Shown here: positions 9,496-17,926 of the stretch, piece by piece
How positions within the stretch are numbered: position 1 is the stretch's first letter
How the letters are laid out: the number at the start of each line of letters is the position of its first letter
DNA from: Theodoxus fluviatilis
Taxonomy: Eukaryota; Mollusca; Gastropoda; Cycloneritida; Neritidae
Reading direction: 5' to 3'
NCBI GenBank assembly: GCA_034096865.1
Contig: JAWQFJ010028307.1
Span: forward strand, 173,278-193,277
Length of the DNA: 20,000 nt
Program-made: the position numbers and the translations under genes
Notes under the pieces: model-generated
What the model saw: only the letters and a program-made list of their open reading frames with translations
The model's database searches: none
What the model was told of the DNA's origin: nothing

Positions 9496-9716
9496 TAAAA
9501 ACCGCTGGCGCTGAACCTCCAGGTTTTGGAGAAAAAAAAGAAGATCGGGTTCGAACCCGCAGCCTCCGAGAAAAGAGGAGGAAAAAACGCACACACACAC
9601 AAACACAAAAAACCAGGTCGGGTTCGAACCCACAACCCCTCGAAAAAAAGTTTCAGCGCAGAATCGAACCTGGTCATGCATGACCAAGAGCCCAATGCTC
9701 TACCAACTGTGCCATT
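9496..9716 (-). mobile_element. tRNA-derived SINE, copy 2, with three B-box-like modules
   Basis: Reading on the minus strand from about 9716: A-box-like segment (complement of 9703-9714), gggctcttggtc in the anticodon region, a 16-bp palindrome (9671-9686), and a near-consensus B box ggttcgattc (complement of 9661-9670). Two further gggttcgaaccc palindromes follow (9620-9631, 9547-9558), each followed by a cctcgag- or cctccgag-like segment. It ends near 9496 next to the GACA tail of the RTE-like element. Copy 1 carries only one of the two extra modules. Confidence 0.75.
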
Positions 9717-10491
9717 GTAAACTTGTAGGTATGTGAAGCATTTATAACGACCTTGTCATAAACCCTCGTGGTTCGTATTTTGCACTGTAAATTGTAGAAA
9801 AATGGATGATAGCATGAACTGTTTGGTATTTCATACGGATCTAACCCATCAACGTCAATATTCTTCTCGTAGTATCGCATTTTGGCGTCTGCTGGTAGAG
9901 GTTCAACATATATCGAAGCGTTTTGCTGAAGTAGGAAAGATAACTCTGTTTGACTCGATGTCATTACGCTGAAATGGTCGTTGTCCCCAACATTTCCGAG
10001 TCAGGGATTGATTAAATCATCATATTTTTGTGACACTGAGACCAGACCATCAAAACAATTAGCACTAGGCCTTGAATCAAATCGTCGTACGAGATCTTAC
10101 ATTGACTGCAAATGTGCAACAGTGCCGCATGATTGTGTCGACATTCAGTTGGTTCGCTGGGCGATTCCAGGCTTAACCAGCGAAGGCAACGATCTAGATG
10201 GTACATATACTTTACCGGTTTCACAAATGGAATGAATTTGACGCCAACACAGCGTACGTAGTATCGCTTTTTTGCGTCTGCTGGTAGATGTTCATAATAC
10301 AAAGAAGCCAAATGTAGTTTTGTGAACGTAGGAAAAGAGTTTGACTCGATTAGGCTCTTACATCTATTGACTATCGAGGGAGGTGCTTCCGAGTGTACGA
10401 AATCCATTATCCTCAAAATTCTACTTGCAAATGACGTAACGTTATTAATGACGTCAAACAATACGCAATTTCGCCATTCCATGAACCGCAT
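9717..10491 (-). pseudogene. Minus-strand coding remnant with duplicated LPADAK segment
   Basis: Two homologous segments lie in the same orientation: complement of about 9866-9960 and of 10255-10349. Each encodes a stretch ending in PLPADAKMRYYEK or HLPADAKKRYYV. The open frames (10012-10491, 159 codons; 9674-9964, 96 codons, running into SINE copy 2) have no intact start or end that I can defend. LPADAK..RY followed by DPY is a pattern I associate with uncharacterised proteins frequent in marine invertebrate genomes, but that link is from memory and weak. The duplication suggests either tandem exons or two nested copies of an element. Confidence 0.35.
10432..10456. repeat. Third CRE-like TGACGT pair
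   Basis: TGACGTAA at 10432-10439 and TGACGTCA at 10449-10456, again 17 bp apart, within a stretch matching 9238-9275. It precedes the third RTE-like tail by about 70 bp, compared with about 70 bp between the second pair and copy 2. Confidence 0.7.
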
Positions 10492-10527
10492 ATTTGGGGA
10501 GGTGCTCTGGAGTGTACGACCTTAAAA

Positions 10528-10696
10528 AACCACTTTATCTTCAAGCCTTGATTCTGAAAATTCGACACATTCAATCGGACCTAACTTCCAGTTAGTGTGC
10601 AAAATCTCAAGGAAATCCGTCCAGTAGTTTTTGAGATATAAGCCGTGGAGTCGGGACAGACAGACAGACAGACAGACAGACACACACACACACACA

Positions 10697-10764
<68 letters not shown>

Positions 10765-10765
10765 G
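10528..10765 (+). mobile_element. RTE-like 3' tail with GACA/CA microsatellite, copy 3
   Basis: Third copy of the conserved block, with small differences (ctttatcttc, ttcgacacattc). Five GACA units and a long CA run (about 10656-10762) follow, ending in gacagataaa and the 35-bp repeats. Confidence 0.6.
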
Positions 10766-10872
10766 ATAAAGTCTGTAGGACCTCCAGTAAACCTGGAGGG
10801 ATAAAGTCTGTAGGACCTCCAGTAAACCTGGAGGGATAAAGTCTGTAGGACCTCCAGTAAACCTGGAGGGAT
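10766..10872. repeat. 35-bp hairpin repeat, three tandem units
   Basis: gtctgtagga recurs at 10771, 10806 and 10841, exactly 35 bp apart. Each unit holds cctccag-taaac-ctggagg, a 7-bp stem with a 5-nt loop. The three units look identical, so the expansion is recent compared with the surrounding decay. The array ends at gggata, two bases before the gag-like frame of element A. Confidence 0.9.
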
Positions 10873-10873
10873 A

Positions 10874-12100
10874 AGTACTCTTATCTACGTTATGGGTCCA
10901 GACGCAGAGAAGATTCTGACGTCATTTCAACTGTCTGAAGAACAAGGGAAAGTCTACGCGACTATTCTAGAGAAATTTGATGACTACTTCATTCCGCAAG
11001 TAAACGTCATACATGAAAGGGCCAGGTTCCACTCGCGCAACCAGAAGCAGGGGGAGACCATAGAAGCCTACGTGAGAGAATTGTATGATCTGGCAAAGCT
11101 AGCACAGATACAGAACAAAGATGAAGCAATCAGAGATCGTCTTGTCCTTGGAGTTCTTGATCGCGAGCTCTCAGAAAAGCTCCAACTGATACCAACACTA
11201 ACACTCCAAGATGCCATCACTGCAGCACGGCAGTATGAGCAAGTAAAGACACAGCTCACAGAACAACGCCAGACCATTGATGCAGTCCACAGCGGCAGAG
11301 GGGCCGGTGGTGGCCATCACAGCGGCGGTCGGCGCAGCAGTTACAACGGTAGTCGAGGTGACAGATCCGGCAGTCATCCACAGGGCGGCGGCTCTGGCCA
11401 TAGGGGCGGCGGTCAGCAGAACCAGCATGCCAGTGGCAGTTCACGCGGCCGTGGAAATCAACACTTCTCGCAGAGAGGGAGAGGAGGTTACTCATCATCA
11501 TCATGCTCAAGATGTGGTCGTCACCATAGCAACACAGAAACCTGTCCTGCACAGGGAAAAAGGTGCAGAAACTGTTCAAAGCTAAACCACTTCGCAGCAG
11601 TATGCAGAAGCAAATCGATGCACTCAGTGGAAGAGCACCACTACGACTACTACGACTACCAGTATGAAGAAAGAGGAGGAGAAGAAGAGGACGAAGTACA
11701 CAGCGTGGCACAAGAAGAAAGCTTCATTGGGCCAGTGAACAGTGGGACCAGCAACGAACCACCGTGGACTACAGTCTTGACAGTTGAAAACAGCAAAATC
11801 ACGTTCAAGATCGACACAGGGGCAGACGTGAGCGTCATTTCGGCAGCCCAGTACAACAAGATGAGTCCACGACCACAGCTACAGAAATCTAACACGATTC
11901 TGCGCAGCGCTGGCGGCGTGATGGAGTGCCTGGGACAGTTCGAAGCAGTCACCAGAGTCCACGATAAGCCATTCCCACTTCGGATCTTCGTCGTGAATTC
12001 GAAGACCGACAATCTTCTCAGCCGAGAAGCGTCAACAAAGATGGGTCTCGTAAAAAGAATCGACACCATCGACAGGCAACCCCTTCGGTGTACTGGATGA
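10874..12100 (+). pseudogene. gag-pr: Gag-protease of element A (5'-truncated)
   Basis: Encodes the structural Gag and the aspartic protease that matures it. The frame is open from 10874; the first ATG is at 10892, but homologous sequence precedes it, so that ATG is not the true start. Counting from 10892: a retrotransposon-Gag capsid region (about 1-125), an Arg/Gly/His-rich linker (about 135-200) suited to nucleic-acid binding, a CxxC...H...C knuckle starting at Cys205 and a canonical CCHC knuckle starting at Cys225, an acidic Tyr/Glu-rich segment (about 245-270), then the protease with DTGA at Asp308. The frame ends at TGA 12098-12100 because of a one-base shift near 12080, in or near the run acccctt; the pol sequence continues in another frame. 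Confidence 0.85.
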
Positions 12101-13427
12101 AAAACCAGTCGACTGCACCCCAGTGAAAATATTGCTGAGAGACGATGTACAACCTTACAGCCTACACACAGCGCGCAGAATACCAATACCACTGTTGGAG
12201 AAAGTCAACAAAGAGTTGGACAGGATGGAAGCCAAAGGCATCATAGAAGCAGTGACTGAACGTATAGATTGGTGCACTCCCATCGTACCTGTACTGAAAA
12301 AGTCTGGCGAAGTGAGGATTTGCACAGATTTCAAGAAGCTCAATCTGACTGTGAAACGGGAGAGGTACATCCTTCCAACCCTCGACGACATTCTGCACAA
12401 GCAATCGGGGTCAGCGTTCTTCAGCAAGCTCGACGCGACTTCAGGCTTCTGGCAGTTGCCTCTCGACCCTTCGACAGCGAAGCTCACCACGTTCATAACC
12501 CCAACATCCGGGAAATATTTTTACAAGAGACTCCCTTTCGGATTATCCTTAGCGCCTGAGATTTTTCAACAAACAGTGGAAAACATCTTGAAGGATCAGA
12601 GCAACGTCATCTGCTTCTTCAACGACATCCTCGTCAACAGCAAAGACGAGCTGTCCCATGAGCGCCACTTGGGCGGCGTCATAAAGAAACTAACCAGTGT
12701 CAACCTCAAGCTCAACCCAGACAAGTGCGAGCTGAGAAAGAAAGAGATCGAGTTTCTTGGGCATCGCATCAGCACGAACGGAGTCTCTCCAGATCCGACC
12801 AAAGTTGAAGCCATCACCAGCATGCCAAACCCCACCAACGTGACGGAGTTGATGAGAGTTCTGGGCATGATCAACTTTCTGGGCCGATACTTGCCGAACC
12901 TGTCGACAGTTCTACGGCCAGTGACAGAACTTTTGGAGAACGACAGAGCCTGGTCATGGGGGCCAGCGCAGATGAAAGCAATGAGTGAGGTGAAGAAGAT
13001 GCTGACGTCAACACTCACACTTGCCTTCTACGACCCAAGAAAGCCCACAAAAGTGAGTGCAGACGCAAGCAGCTACGGAGTAGGTGGAGTCCTACTACAA
13101 CAATACGCTGACGGAGTCCTCAAGCCGGTAGCTTACTGTTCACGTACCTTGACCCCCACTGAGCTCAGGTTTGCACAAATCGAGAAGGAAACTCTCGCAG
13201 CTGTCTACGCCTGTTAGAAGTTCAGCCGCTACCTGGTTGGCCTGTCCAGTTTCAAGCTAGAGACTGATCACAAGCCTCCCGTCCCCATCATCAACTACAA
13301 GAGCCTTGAGGATACCCCAGTAAGATGTCAGAGAATTGTCATGCGACTCATGAGATTCAACTCCATCGCAGAGTACGTGGCGGAAAAGCTGTTCGTCGTG
13401 GCAGACACTCAGATGAGAGCAGAGTGA
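12081..13427 (+). pseudogene. pol (RT-RH): Reverse transcriptase-RNase H of element A
   Basis: This copies element RNA into DNA in the parent family. The frame is open from about 12081 (alternative start at 12123) to TAG 13215-13217, and the same frame continues to TGA 13425-13427. From 12123: [10 protein letters not shown] with the first catalytic Asp at residue 104, LPFGLSLAP at about 140-148, and CFFNDILV at 164-171, where the usual YxDD has Asn167 in place of its first Asp. That change should abolish polymerase activity. The RNase H domain starts with SADAS (Asp314); a TDHK motif follows the internal stop. Confidence 0.9.
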
Positions 13428-14975
13428 AGCTACTCATCAAAGACGTGGCGGACTACGTCGACAGCGTGAACCTGTCCTGGTCCTACCACATGCTGGACAA
13501 GAAGCTGAAAGAACTTACAGAAGAAACTAAGAAAGACAGTTTGATCCAAGCAGCACTACACTACGTGCGAGAAGGATGGCCAATGTACGCGTCAGATGTT
13601 GAGGAAGGACTGCGTAATCTCTTCGAAGTCCGCGACGAACTCAGCGAGGAAAACGGCCTGCTCACCAGAGGCAGCTGCATCGTGATACCAGCGTCCTTGA
13701 GAGATGAAATCCTAGCAAGGGTCCATGACGGTCACCTCGGCATCGTAAAGTGCCGTGAGAGAGCAAATGCAGCGTGCTGGTGGCCAGGAGTCGGCATGCG
13801 CATCAAGCAAATCGCCCGCAACTGCAAGCACTGTCAAGAGAAACAGGCCACTCAGCAAAAAGAACCACTAACCGCAGCAGAACTAACAGATAGGCCATTC
13901 CAGAAGTCTGCAGCTGATCTTTGTGAACTCAAGGGAAAGCAGTATCTTGTACTGATAGACTACTTCTCACGATACCTCGAGATAGTCTACCTCAGAAACA
14001 TCACCTCTTCAGAAGTCATCGGGCGGATGTCCTACATGTTTGCTCGTACGGGATTCCAGAAACACTCATTACCGACAATGGCCGTCAGTTCACATCATCA
14101 GAGTTCAAGCAGTTTTCACAGCGTTGGGGCTTTGAACACATCACCACATCTCCACACTACCCGCAAGCAAACTGCGAAGCCGAGAGAGCTGTACAAGAAG
14201 CCAAGAAAATTCTGGGCCAGAAGGAGCCAGTGATCACACTACTCGCCCACAGAGCCACTCCTATCGCAGAAACAGGCAAGAGTCCAGCCGAGCTAGCATT
14301 TGGCCGAAAGCTTTGTACAACACTCCCAACCCTGCCTGAAAACCTTGCGCCAAGTTATGAAAGGAAGTCTGTGGCGGACAAGGATAGAGAACACAAAGCA
14401 GCATACAAGAAAGTATTCGACAGACACCACAGAGTCCGTCCACTGGGAGAACTTTCGCCAGGTGACACCGTTCTCCAGAGGCTGGACAACGAGAAGACGT
14501 GGGGAAGTCCAGCTATCGTCCAGCAGCGGTGTACACCAAGATCCTATGTGGTGCAAACGCCTAACGGCAAGAACTTCCGGCGAATCGTCGCCATCTCAGG
14601 CTGTTCCACTGTCCTAAGCCTGAGCGGTCCCGACCTAACCCCAGCAAGGTCCACAAGCGCCTGTCCCTGTCCAGTCACGCTATCCCTGTCCCTATATCCA
14701 GAGACCAGCATGTAGGTTGTGGCAGTCCCTGCCACAATGCAGCACGTTCTAGCTGCAACGACTCTGACAGTCACAATTCAGAGTCAGGTACCAGTCCGAG
14801 CCAGAGCAAGTCCATCGTCCATGTCGGTCAACGCCCGCAAGATGTCAACAGTTCCGACACAGCCAGAGGTGGTCTAACTCCAGTCCGAACTTCCGAGGGC
14901 AACAGCAGTCCAGCCGTGACGATGAACCGCAGCGGCCGCATTGTTACCAGACCAATCCGCTTTCAGGATAACTAA
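13420..14975 (+). pseudogene. pol (IN): Integrase of element A, frameshifted
   Basis: Inserts the DNA copy into the genome in the parent family. The first part (frame of 13325-14233) has an HHCC zinc-binding region with HDGH and CKHC (about 13725-13840) and the start of the catalytic core with Asp in AADLCEL and LIDYFSRYLE. Near 14045 the reading moves to another frame, where the second Asp (ITDNG) and the Glu (CEAERAV) are visible, so all three DDE residues survive but not in one frame. A further shift near 14583 precedes a Ser-rich tail with RSGRIVTRPIRF, ending at TAA 14973-14975. Confidence 0.85.
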
Positions 14976-15110
14976 CATTTGTTTTTACATTGTTTGAATG
15001 CAGGACGCATGGATCTGAAGTTTTATGTTTGAAAGTGAATTCATCTCCCTTCTCAGTTATCACGAGCTCTAACAAATAACTAGCCACTGGGCTGATTTTT
15101 GCAAAATCTC

Positions 15111-15123
15111 AAGGAGGGGAAGA
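15111..15123 (+). other. Polypurine tract of element A
   Basis: Aaggaggggaaga is a purine-only run lying directly before the TG that opens the 3' LTR. In this family the tract primes plus-strand DNA synthesis. Its position after the last coding frame and against the LTR supports the LTR boundary. Confidence 0.75.
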
Positions 15124-15352
15124 TGTCGTGTTATCATGTTTTATCACTCGGTTTTGCCTACGGTTTTATCACTTGGTTTTGTCTACGCATTATGCGCGCA
15201 TGCACGGGCGCAATTGTCGGCGCCATGTCGAGAGCCTACGACACATGGAGTTACACTGTAAGAATTAAGAAGTAGTAAATTCTCTAAGTTGAACTATTTA
15301 CAAGGCACCAGTCTTTATTGCTTGAAAGAAGTGCAACGCTCGGAACACAACA
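15124..15352 (+). repeat. 3' LTR of element A, 229 bp
   Basis: It begins tgtcgtgtta and ends aacacaaca. The reverse complement of the end is tgttgtgtt, so the ends form a short inverted repeat with TG...CA termini and one mismatch over nine bases. A 25-bp direct repeat lies near the start (15139-15187). Transcription signals inside are not obvious. No second LTR is in the window for comparison. Confidence 0.7.
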
Positions 15353-15467
15353 CGATAAGCCAGACGACATGTTAAGGGATCGTATATTCTCAGGCGTAGC
15401 TTCACAAGACATTTGTGAGAAACTGCTGCACGAAGATGATACACTTACCATGCAAAATGCCATATAA
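15353..15467 (+). pseudogene. gag: Gag fragment of element B
   Basis: An open frame with MLRDRIFSGV and then an EKLLHEDDTLTMQNAI-like run matches the end of retrotransposon Gag capsid regions, where LRDRIV.G and a short helix with LT...AI are usual. It stops at TAA 15465-15467. The first base after A's LTR already belongs to this homology, which supports nesting or a precise junction. Confidence 0.6.
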
Positions 15468-15559
15468 ATCACCACAACATTAAAATCTACCAAGAAGCAG
15501 CTTGTATTAATGGCCACAAGTATCACAGTAGATGCACCTCACACACAGGAAAGCACAAA

Positions 15560-15790
15560 CCATACATCCAGAAAGCCAGAAACCTTTCTTTGTCGGAATG
15601 GTGGCAACAAACACGGCAGGAAACAATTCGGGAAGAAATGCTTTCACTGCCACAAGCAAATTCACTTTGCCAAAGTGGTGTGATCCAAGAAGATGCGAGG
15701 GAACCAAACAATAATCAATGACGTGGAAGGGGAGAGTTACGAAGAGACTGATACCCGCCGAGTTGTCATCGACACCGTCGATCATTAGAA
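15560..15790 (+). pseudogene. Nucleocapsid knuckle remnant of element B
   Basis: CFHCHKQIHFAKVV (from 15639) is a CCHC knuckle whose final Cys is replaced by Val, followed at once by TGA (about 15681). An upstream CRNGGNKH looks like the first knuckle with its second Cys lost. An acidic EGESYEETD stretch leads to TAG at about 15786-15788, just before the protease. Confidence 0.6.
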
Positions 15791-16103
15791 CAGTCAGCTT
15801 AAAACTGTGTATGCGGAGATACAGCTCCAGACAGGAAACACCATGCAGTTTAAGCTCGACACAGGTGCCCAGTTCAACCTTCTCCCATTTTCAGCCTACA
15901 ACAAGCTGAGGAAACCCTGTAGCCTGAAGAAATCGCATCAGCAGCTATATGGATACACAGACCAACCATTGGATGTCAAGAGATACGTGAACATGAATTG
16001 TTCCTACAAGGACAAACAGAAACACTCCGGTTCTTTGTTACGAAAACAAAAGGACAGTATCAGTCAATCCTTGGTCTCCAGACATGCCTTGATCCGAACC
16101 TGA
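15791..16103 (+). pseudogene. Aspartic protease of element B
   Basis: KLDTGAQFNLLPFSAYNKL (about 15853-15909) is the protease active-site region with DTGA intact. The frame is open from 15791 (first ATG at 15807) to 16103. Homology moves to another frame near 16010, so the mature C-terminal part is not in the same frame as the active site. Confidence 0.75.
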
Positions 16104-17035
16104 TCCAACTTATATTGTCTGTGGATTCAGATATAGTACCCACATCCAAGGACACTGTACTGACAGAGTACACGAAGCTATTCATTGGTCTATGGTGCCT
16201 CGAGGGCGAGGTGAAGAAACATCTGAAACCAGATGCAACGCCAATTGTTCTAGCTGCTCTCCGTGTGCCACACGCCATAAAGGAACAGCTGAAGAAAGAC
16301 CTAGATGCCATGGTGGAGACGGGAATAGTTGCCAAGGTAACAGAGCCAACAGACTGGGTCCATTCACTGGTAGTTGTGCAGAAGGCCAACGGGACACTAC
16401 GGATTTGCCTGGATCCCAGAGACCTCAATTCTGCCATCAAGAGACCACACTATCCAATGCCAACTCTTGAAGATACCAATAGCCAAGATGCCAGATGCCT
16501 GATTTTTCAGCAAGCTCAATGCAAGATCAGGCTACTGGCAGATGAAGTTGGACACAGAAACATCCCTCTTGACCACCTTCAACACCCCGTTTGGAAGGTT
16601 CGAATTTCTGTGTTTACCTTTGGACTTGTCAGCGCCTAGGACGATTTCCAACGCAAGATTGAAGAAACAGTTGAAGGCAAACCCAGAGTCAAGACCCTCA
16701 TAGATGCTATCACAGGAAAAACGCGTGGGGAGCATGACGGGAATCTGCGAGTGGCACTTCAAAGAGCAGAAGAGAAGAATCTGAAGCTGAAACCATACAA
16801 GCTCACCGCTGCTACATAAGAAGTGGAGTACTTTGGATACATCGTATCTGCTGAAGGCCTGAAACCAGACCCAACCAAGGTAAAAGCTTTCCAGGGATTA
16901 ACTGCCCCAGCAAACAAGAAAGAATTGCAGACCATCCTAAGCATGATGACGTACCTAGCAAACTTCGCCCCAAAGCTTTCACAGACTACCCAACCGATGA
17001 GGGAACTGCTGAAGAATGAGAATGAATTCTCATAG
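16010..17035 (+). pseudogene. pol (RT): Reverse transcriptase of element B, inactive
   Basis: The region around EPTDWVHSLVVVQKANGTLR and LCLDPRDLNSAIKRPHYP (about 16345-16465) is the N-terminal RT block. Shifts occur between about 16470 and 16600; there motif A reads KLNARSGYW, with the catalytic Asp changed to Asn. A TAG (16637-16639) follows FGLVSA. The YxDD region reads LIDAITGKT (about 16698-16724), with the second Asp lost and residues missing. A TAA lies at 16817-16819. FGYIVSAEGLKPDPTKV continues to TAG 17033-17035. Both damaged motifs rule out activity. Confidence 0.85.
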
Positions 17036-17471
17036 GAGAGAACAGGGAGAGGCACTCCAGCAAGCAAAAGCCAATATCTCCAGTCAATCAGTATTTGCCT
17101 TCTACGATCCTGCAAAACCAGTCAGACTCCAGGTAGATGCAAATAAACATGGTCTCGGAGCTGCAATTTTCCAAGATGACAAACCTGCCGCTTTTGCGTC
17201 AAAATCCCACAACTCCTCAGAGCAGAACTATGCACAAATAGAGACGGAGCTATATGCAATTGCTTCTGGATGCAAATGGTTTCACCAATACATCTTCGGT
17301 CACAGAGCAAGCGTACAGACAGATCACAAAGCCTTAGAAAGCATCACGAAGAAGCCACTGGCAGCGGCATCACCGAGCCTCCAGCGAATGCTACTACAAC
17401 TACAGAAGTATGACCTAGACATCACACATGTCCCTGGCAGGAATGTACCAATAGCTGATGCACTGTCATGA
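17020..17471 (+). pseudogene. pol (RH): RNase H domain of element B
   Basis: Open from 17016 to TGA 17469-17471. It shows LQVDANKHGLGA, QIETELYAI, QTDHKAL and VPIADALS, which carry the acidic residues expected of the retroelement RNase H site. It is the best-preserved part of element B. The last codons are followed directly by a stop, and homology continues beyond it. Confidence 0.85.
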
Positions 17472-17755
17472 ACATTCCTACCATAAGAAACAGAAGACAG
17501 TGAAACTGCTGAATATATCAACGCATACGTCCACAGCATCATCAACAATCTTCCCATCACCGATGAGAAAATGAAGAAGTTCGAGAAACCACTGCATAAG
17601 ACCCCCAACTGCAAGATCTGCAGTCAACCATACAGGATTGATGGCCTGAATTTCTTAATGACTGCAAGTCAACCATCAGTGAGTCCTGGAACTTCAGAGA
17701 CGAACTTTCCAACATCAATGGAATCATTTTCAAAGGAGAGAAGGTACTAATCATT
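17472..17755 (+). pseudogene. Pol linker after RNase H of element B
   Basis: After two stops, pieces such as NNLPITDEK, TASQPSV and, in another frame, INGIIFKGEK resemble the linker between RNase H and integrase in Gypsy polyproteins. Similarity ends near 17755, where AT-rich sequence and the hairpin begin. The integrase is absent from the window. Confidence 0.6.
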
Positions 17756-17763
17756 ATAGTTTA

Positions 17764-17798
17764 CTAGAGACTTCGCCTACCGGCGAAATTGTCTCTAG
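17764..17798. repeat. 35-nt hairpin, 14-bp interrupted stem
   Basis: Ctagagac at 17764-17771 pairs with gtctctag at 17791-17798, and ttcgcc pairs with ggcgaa around a tacc loop. A three-base bulge (att) separates the two helices. It lies between the end of element B and the LINE fragment. No CTRR follows at the distance expected for a Helitron 3' end, so I leave its origin open. Confidence 0.8.
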
Positions 17799-17800
17799 CC

Positions 17801-17926
17801 CAGTTGACATCACGTGTAATGTGGAATAGGCTACCTTTCCCTGTCCGTCACTCTGATTCCATATCCCAGTTCAAAACCTCCCTCAAGACACACCTGTTCC
17901 GGTCAGTCTTTCCTGACGAGCAGTGA
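17801..17926 (+). pseudogene. C-terminal end of a CR1/L2-like LINE ORF2
   Basis: Reading through TGG at 17822, the frame gives WNRLPFPVRHSDSI and then FKTSLKTHLF, ending at TGA 17924-17926. The pattern WN.LP..VR...S...FK..LKTHLF followed shortly by a stop is the hallmark end of ORF2 in CR1/L2/Jockey-type non-LTR retrotransposons. Only about 40 codons remain, so this is a 5'-truncated insertion, as is usual for LINEs. The sequence to about 18141 may be its 3' UTR. Confidence 0.7.

Larger units (their letters stand above)
10874..15352 (+). mobile_element. Ty3/Gypsy LTR retrotransposon A, 5'-truncated and inactive
   Basis: Order gag, protease, reverse transcriptase, RNase H, integrase, polypurine tract and 3' LTR is the Ty3/Gypsy order. 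The 5' LTR, primer-binding site and start of gag are absent: gag-like sequence starts inside the capsid region at 10874 right after the 35-bp repeats. Breaks seen are a frameshift near 12080, TAG at 13215-13217, frameshifts near 13420, 14045 and 14583, and a substitution in the reverse transcriptase active site. Sequence style recalls Mag or K02A2.6-like lineages of invertebrates. There is no envelope-like frame. Confidence 0.9.
15353..17755 (+). mobile_element. Ty3/Gypsy retrotransposon B, heavily decayed and truncated at both ends
   Basis: Late gag, protease, reverse transcriptase, RNase H and a linker can be followed across frames in one direction. No LTR is visible at either side. The sequence differs from element A (protease LDTGAQFN, RT LCLDPRDLN rather than A's ICTDFKKLN), so it is a different family and not a duplicate. 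The left edge coincides with the end of A's LTR, and the right edge falls in the linker before the integrase zinc domain. Confidence 0.85.

Noticed and set aside
8437..10755. Shared minus-strand peptide with LHGLYLKNYW in three places
   Set aside because: It is the reverse translation of the conserved RTE-like tail, whose conservation is explained by element copies at the DNA level.
11277..11711. Alternative open frames overlapping gag of element A on both strands
   Set aside because: They lie in GC-biased, repeat-coded Gly/Arg sequence and have no domain, while the gag frame has clear motifs.
12060..12130. Programmed frameshift between protease and reverse transcriptase in element A
   Set aside because: The shift is at a short C run without a recognised slippery motif, and the element has several other breaks, so random decay is simpler.
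17764..17830. Helitron 3' end
   Set aside because: A hairpin is present, but no CTRR terminus follows at the expected distance.
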